Origin: JAWXCM01 sp034408745
Lineage (GTDB): Bacteria; Acidobacteriota; Terriglobia; Bryobacterales; Bryobacteraceae
Length of the DNA stretch: 9,857 nucleotides
Assembly: GCA_034408745.1 (NCBI GenBank)
Contig: JAWXCM010000188.1
Span: forward strand, 1 to 9,857
Reading direction: 5' to 3'
In this document: one piece after another, positions 7,253 through 9,857 of the stretch
Numbering within the stretch: the stretch's first letter is position 1
How the letters are laid out: the number at the start of each line of letters is the position of its first letter
Translations under genes and position numbers: made by a program
The notes under the pieces: model-generated
The model's database searches: none
What the model was told of the DNA's origin: nothing
Seen by the model: only the letters and a program-made list of their open reading frames with translations

Positions 7253-7713
7253 CGCCCCGGTTTAAAACCGGGCACGTTTAGGGTGTCCGGTAATCCAGCC
7301 TTTTCCAGCCGTCTCGTGCGCTCAACACACGCATAACCGGGGATTGGATCGTTGACAGCGGCTGTCGGCACCGGCAACGGCATCGCCTGTCCCCCGGAGA
7401 ATGGTCGCAAACCGATAACGGTCTGTCCGGTGATGTGGTTGATACGGCTGGGCAGGTTGTCTTCTGAGCGCGTGGCCAGCAGGCACCACGCAGGGTTGCC
7501 CGCGAACTGGACATTAACGACCTTAACCCCGTCCAAGGACTGCAGGAATTTCGCGATCTGCTGCGGGCCATCATTGAATGACGTACCGCAGTCGACGCGG
7601 GTTGCCCAGCGGTCCGGACACAGCTTGAAGGCCGTGCTGGCGCTGACTACGCAGAAGCCCGATGCGAACAGTGATTCGATCACGTAACGACGAAGTTTTG
7701 CATTGTAGATCAT
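7249..7713 (-). CDS. Hypothetical phage protein (154 aa)
   Basis: No family is recognised. The frame starts at ATG 7713 with an AAAGG site (7721-7725) seven bases upstream. The N-terminal part (about 1-45) has a hydrophobic helix with two cysteines (SGFCVVSASTAFKLC) and a third cysteine at VDCGTSF. The middle alternates beta-like strands (VKVVNVQFAGNPAWCLLAT), and the C-terminus is Pro/Gly-rich. The N-terminal helix is too polar around it for a clear signal peptide. It is the first gene after dnaB, separated by a 36-base AT-rich gap, and is coupled to the 112-aa gene by ATGA. It could be an accessory replication or host-takeover protein, but nothing in the sequence shows this. Confidence 0.6.
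   Translation of the reverse strand: MIYNAKLRRYVIESLFASGFCVVSASTAFKLCPDRWATRVDCGTSFNDGPQQIAKFLQSLDGVKVVNVQFAGNPAWCLLATRSEDNLPSRINHITGQTVIGLRPFSGGQAMPLPVPTAAVNDPIPGYACVERTRRLEKAGLPDTLNVPGFKPGR
7256..7272 (-). promoter_or_regulatory. Palindrome just upstream of the 112-aa gene start
   Basis: CCCGGTTT and AAACCGGG form a perfect 8-bp inverted repeat around a single central base. It lies in the last codons of the 154-aa gene and ends four bases before ATG 7252. In the transcript it can fold into a 7-bp stem with a 3-base loop covering the only G-rich stretch near that start. It could hold back independent initiation, so that translation depends on ribosomes finishing the upstream gene. It could also be an operator or chance. 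Confidence 0.4.
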
Positions 7714-7749
7714 TATTTATCCTTTGCAATCAATTAGTTATTTCATAAT
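7714..7749. other. AT-rich gap between dnaB and the 154-aa gene
   Basis: This short AT-rich spacer carries the AAAGG ribosome site of the 154-aa gene. It is the only gap of any size in the replication-proximal half, so it is a natural place for an internal promoter, but I could not find a -35/-10 pair with proper spacing. Confidence 0.4.
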
Positions 7750-9162
7750 TCATTCGCCAGCTTTGGCGGATTTGTAATCAAAGCCGGTGACTGCACACTT
7801 CAACTGCGGTTGCGATCTTTTGATCTCCGGTCCGCCATAATTCTCGAACCGCATCAATTCCTCGCGGAAACAGAGCCGGATGTCACCAAGCGGGCCGTTC
7901 CTGTGTTTGCGCACCAGGAGTTCAGCCGTCCCTTTGGCGGGCGTGTCTTTGTTGTAGATTTCGTCGCGGTAGAGCAGCGCGATGAAATCCGCGTCCTGCT
8001 CAATTTCCCCGGAATCTCGGAGATCGGACATCAGCGGTCGCTTGTCGTTTCGACCCTCGACCTGGCGGCTCAGTTGCGACAGTGCGATTACGGGAACCGC
8101 GAGTTCCTTGGCAAGACTCTTCAGTCCGCGGGAAATACTCCCGACCTCCTGCGTCCTGTTGTCGCCATCGCCGCGCATGAGCTGCAGGTAATCGACAACG
8201 ATTAGCGCCAAGCCATGTTGCCGCTTGATTTGCCGGCAGCGGGCACGAATCTGGGCGCAGGTCATCGCTGGTGTGTCGTCGAGCAAGATTGGCAAGTCGA
8301 GTAGACGGGTGCTCGCCTCGGTGATTGACGACCACTGGTCGTCATTGACGCGGCCGGTGCGTAAGTGATGCATGGATACTCTGGATTTCCCAGCGAGAAC
8401 CCTCATCGCAAGTTGCTGCTTCGACATCTCCAGTGAGAACACGGCTACCGTTTCACCATGCTGCGCGACGTGTTCGGCGATATTCATAACCAACGCACTT
8501 TTGCCCATTCCCGGACGGGCGGCGAGAATGATCAGGTCACCATCCGCGAATCCGCTAGTAATGCGGTCCAGATCCACGAATCCTGTGACCAGACCGGCCA
8601 TGCCACCACCTTGGGCGTGCATCGCGTCGGCATGCTTGACCGCCCCCAGCACGGCATCACCGAGTCTCACGACATCGCCTTGTTGCCGGTTGGTCAGGTT
8701 CGAGATTGCCTGTTCCATGCGGCCCGTAATCTCGGCCGGGTCGGCGCCGTTGGGCACCGTGCAGTCGTCCAGCATCTGCTGGGCATGCCCGGCCATGCTG
8801 CGAAGTATCGCCCGATCTCGCACGATCTCGGCATAGCGTCGGACGTTCGCGGCGTTTGGCGTGTTCAACGCCAGCGATCCGATGTAGGACAGCCCGCCAG
8901 TCTCGTCGAGCTTGCCGTGCTCGTTGAGGAACTCGGCGATGGTCAGCGAATCCGCCGGTTTCCCTGTTTCAATCAACCGAGCGATCGCGCGGAAGATCAA
9001 CCGATGCTCGCTGCGGTAAAAATCGGATTCGGCAAGCACATCACCAACCCGATCCCAGGCGCAGTTGTCGAGCAGCAGTCCGCCCAGCACCGATTGTTCG
9101 GACTCGATCGATTGAGGTGGCAACCGGAGATGTGAAGGAGCCGGCACAACGATGGCGACCAT
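7750..9162 (-). CDS. dnaB: Replicative DNA helicase, DnaB family (470 aa)
   Basis: DnaB is the hexameric 5'-3' helicase that unwinds the fork and recruits primase. At 470 residues this is full length for the family. The N-terminal primase-interaction domain starts at about residue 14 (PPQSIESEQSVLGGLLLD) and runs to about 115. The RecA-like motor has Walker A ARPGMGKS (215-222), the H1a glutamate in VFSLEMSKQQL (E245), Walker B LALIVVDYLQLMRG (D324), sensor ALSQLSR (360-366, Q363) and the KHRNGP segment (419-424) with the likely arginine finger. I placed the start at ATG 9162 rather than 9195. It overlaps the initiator stop as TAATG, has GGGAGG seven bases upstream, and the extra 11 residues do not resemble DnaB. 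Following an O-like initiator matches the P22-type gp18-gp12 arrangement, in which the phage supplies its own helicase. Confidence 0.95.
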   Translation of the reverse strand: MVAIVVPAPSHLRLPPQSIESEQSVLGGLLLDNCAWDRVGDVLAESDFYRSEHRLIFRAIARLIETGKPADSLTIAEFLNEHGKLDETGGLSYIGSLALNTPNAANVRRYAEIVRDRAILRSMAGHAQQMLDDCTVPNGADPAEITGRMEQAISNLTNRQQGDVVRLGDAVLGAVKHADAMHAQGGGMAGLVTGFVDLDRITSGFADGDLIILAARPGMGKSALVMNIAEHVAQHGETVAVFSLEMSKQQLAMRVLAGKSRVSMHHLRTGRVNDDQWSSITEASTRLLDLPILLDDTPAMTCAQIRARCRQIKRQHGLALIVVDYLQLMRGDGDNRTQEVGSISRGLKSLAKELAVPVIALSQLSRQVEGRNDKRPLMSDLRDSGEIEQDADFIALLYRDEIYNKDTPAKGTAELLVRKHRNGPLGDIRLCFREELMRFENYGGPEIKRSQPQLKCAVTGFDYKSAKAGE

Positions 9163-9857
9163 TACGCAGCCTCCCGGTGGCGAGAGCACAGCCACGCGTC
9201 GTTATTGGCTCTGACGACGCCCAGTTCACCGCATGCGCAACGTCCGTCGGAAGATGCCGGCGATGCCAATGTCGGCAACGGGCCTACCTCGTCATCCCAG
9301 CGGTGCTGATTCAACCAAGTGGCGGGGTGCGGGATGTAGGCGCCACCGTCCTTCCGCCACTGCTCTGACTGCACCTGTCGTTCGAGCGCGGCCAGCATCG
9401 TGCCAAGCAGTCGGTCATCAACGCAGATGCGCGTCCAGGCTTTCAGGGCCGCAGGCTTTGCGACCTTCCGCGGATAGGCGTGCCAGAACTCCAAAAACAC
9501 ACCACCCCCCTTGGGGGGTTTGGGGGGTGTTTTTATAGAAGAAGAAGAAGGAGAAGAAGGGCCGTCACCTTGCCGATGGGTGGGTGAACGGCTGGGTGCG
9601 CTGTCTGGTGAACGGCTGGGTGACTGATCCGGCCGCTTTTCATCACCAAATCGGGTCCCGGCACCGCGGTGTTGGCGCATGTATTCGTCGCGCACCATGC
9701 GGCTAGAGTACCAGAGCGGCCCGTCCTGCTCAGCGACCAGCGTCACCGGCGGCAACGGCTGCCGCGCGTGATATCCAATGTGCACGTAGGCTGCGCATCG
9801 CTCACCAGCATCAGCGCCCTTTAAAACGCCCTTGGTGCGCAGGGACTGCAGTTCGGC
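9162..9857 (-). CDS. O/gp18-like phage replication initiator, partial (N-terminus beyond right edge; 231 aa visible)
   Basis: The reading frame stays open to the window edge, so the start lies outside. The GTG at 9785 has no ribosome site and cuts into plausible protein. The visible N-terminal part carries VTLVAEQDGPLWYSSRMVRDE, a segment seen in some phage replication proteins. A low-complexity linker follows (visible residues about 70-120), with a repeated PSRSP unit, a Ser run and KTPPKPPKGGG. The C-terminal domain starts FWHAYPRKVAKPAALKAW and includes SEQWRKDGGAYIPHPATWLN, typical of O/DnaT-like C-terminal domains thought to contact the helicase. The tail has CAC (Cys207, Cys209) and CSRH (Cys224, His227), a possible short zinc site. 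Its stop overlaps the dnaB start, supporting an initiator/helicase pair. The linker DNA has origin-like features (9493-9622). Confidence 0.82.
   Translation of the reverse strand, partial: AELQSLRTKGVLKGADAGERCAAYVHIGYHARQPLPPVTLVAEQDGPLWYSSRMVRDEYMRQHRGAGTRFGDEKRPDQSPSRSPDSAPSRSPTHRQGDGPSSPSSSSIKTPPKPPKGGGVFLEFWHAYPRKVAKPAALKAWTRICVDDRLLGTMLAALERQVQSEQWRKDGGAYIPHPATWLNQHRWDDEVGPLPTLASPASSDGRCACGELGVVRANNDAWLCSRHREAA
9170..9175 (-). promoter_or_regulatory. Ribosome binding site of dnaB
   Basis: GGGAGG on the minus strand lies seven bases before ATG 9162, inside the last codons of the initiator gene. Together with the TAATG junction it fixes the dnaB start and implies translational coupling of initiator and helicase. 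Confidence 0.7.
9493..9534. other. C6/G6 hairpin with A/T arms inside the initiator gene
   Basis: The arms AAAAAC (9493-9498) and GTTTTT (9529-9534) flank ACCCCCC (9504-9510) and GGGGGGT (9522-9528). This gives 13 paired positions, with a 5-base bulge and an 11-base loop that contains a second G6 run. An alternative fold pairs the C6 run with the first G6 run. It looks like a two-way rho-independent terminator yet lies in frame within the coding sequence for KTPPKPPKGGG. Either it attenuates expression of the initiator and helicase, or it is a DNA-level element of an origin. Confidence 0.55.
9537..9561 (+). other. 25-base homopurine tract
   Basis: An unbroken A/G run made largely of GAA repeats, read as poly-Ser codons (TCT) on the coding strand. 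It lies between the C6/G6 hairpin and the 16-bp direct repeats. Strand-asymmetric purine tracts occur beside the iterons in the lambda origin within gene O. Confidence 0.6.
9583..9622. repeat. Direct repeats (iteron-like), 16 bp identical, 24-bp period
   Basis: GGTGAACGGCTGGGTG occurs exactly at 9583-9598 and again at 9607-9622. A partial TGGGTG core occurs just before, at 9577-9582. The 24-bp period keeps the reading frame and encodes the PSRSP repeat of the initiator linker. Direct repeats inside an O-type initiator gene are the hallmark of lambda-like origins, where the protein binds its own gene. Two full copies are few for an iteron array, so simple coding redundancy remains possible. 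Confidence 0.6.

Noticed and set aside
9163..9195. Longer dnaB start at 9195
   Set aside because: The extra 11 residues do not match DnaB, and ATG 9162 has a GGGAGG site and a TAATG overlap with the upstream stop.
9511..9530. G-quadruplex at the paired G6 runs
   Set aside because: Only two G runs are present, so a standard four-run, three-tetrad quadruplex is not possible without zero-length loops. The adjacent C6 run makes a hairpin more likely.
9783..9785. GTG at 9785 as start of the initiator
   Set aside because: The frame remains open upstream to the window edge with plausible protein sequence, and no ribosome site precedes the GTG, so the gene is treated as partial.
1..9857. CRISPR array, insertion sequence or second tRNA
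   Set aside because: No regularly spaced repeats, transposase motifs, terminal inverted repeats or further cloverleaf were seen.

Overview
The window looks like one end of an integrated phage or phage-like element in a GC-rich proteobacterium. A tRNA-Ser with an encoded CCA end lies at the left edge. Almost everything else is one dense minus-strand gene block, read from the right edge towards the tRNA. Stops and starts overlap by 1 to 4 bases at four junctions, which is typical of phage operons. The proteobacterial assignment rests on base composition, the strong AGGAG-type ribosome sites and the family resemblances. I cannot name a genus.

Layout, right to left in reading order. First comes a replication module: a partial O/gp18-like initiator running off the right edge, coupled (TAATG) to a full-length DnaB-type replicative helicase. 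Next is a run of three small genes: two unrecognised proteins (154 and 112 aa) and a 118-aa terminase-small-subunit-like DNA-binding protein. A virion-ejection module follows: a 362-aa putative internal virion protein coupled (ATGA) to a 1535-aa polyvalent protein. The giant protein has a zinc-metallopeptidase signature (HExxH plus a downstream EGFAEY), an Ala/Pro-rich linker with repeated AFLD motifs, and an LPD38-like C-terminal region. The block ends with a second small protein that is visibly a paralogue of the 118-aa protein. Between this block and the tRNA lies one short plus-strand gene for a predicted glycine-zipper membrane peptide.

How it may work (inference). The initiator would bind repeats inside its own gene and load the helicase. 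The 362-aa and 1535-aa proteins would be packaged in the virion and delivered with the DNA. The two paralogous small proteins would be DNA-binding or packaging factors. No integrase, terminase large subunit, portal, capsid or lysis gene is visible. The element therefore either continues well beyond the right edge with an unusual gene order, or has lost its head module.

The points most worth a second look are the candidate replication origin inside the initiator gene (24-bp-period repeats, a 25-base homopurine tract and a C6/G6 hairpin), the giant protease/LPD38 protein with its AFLD motif, and the paralogous pair flanking the ejection genes.
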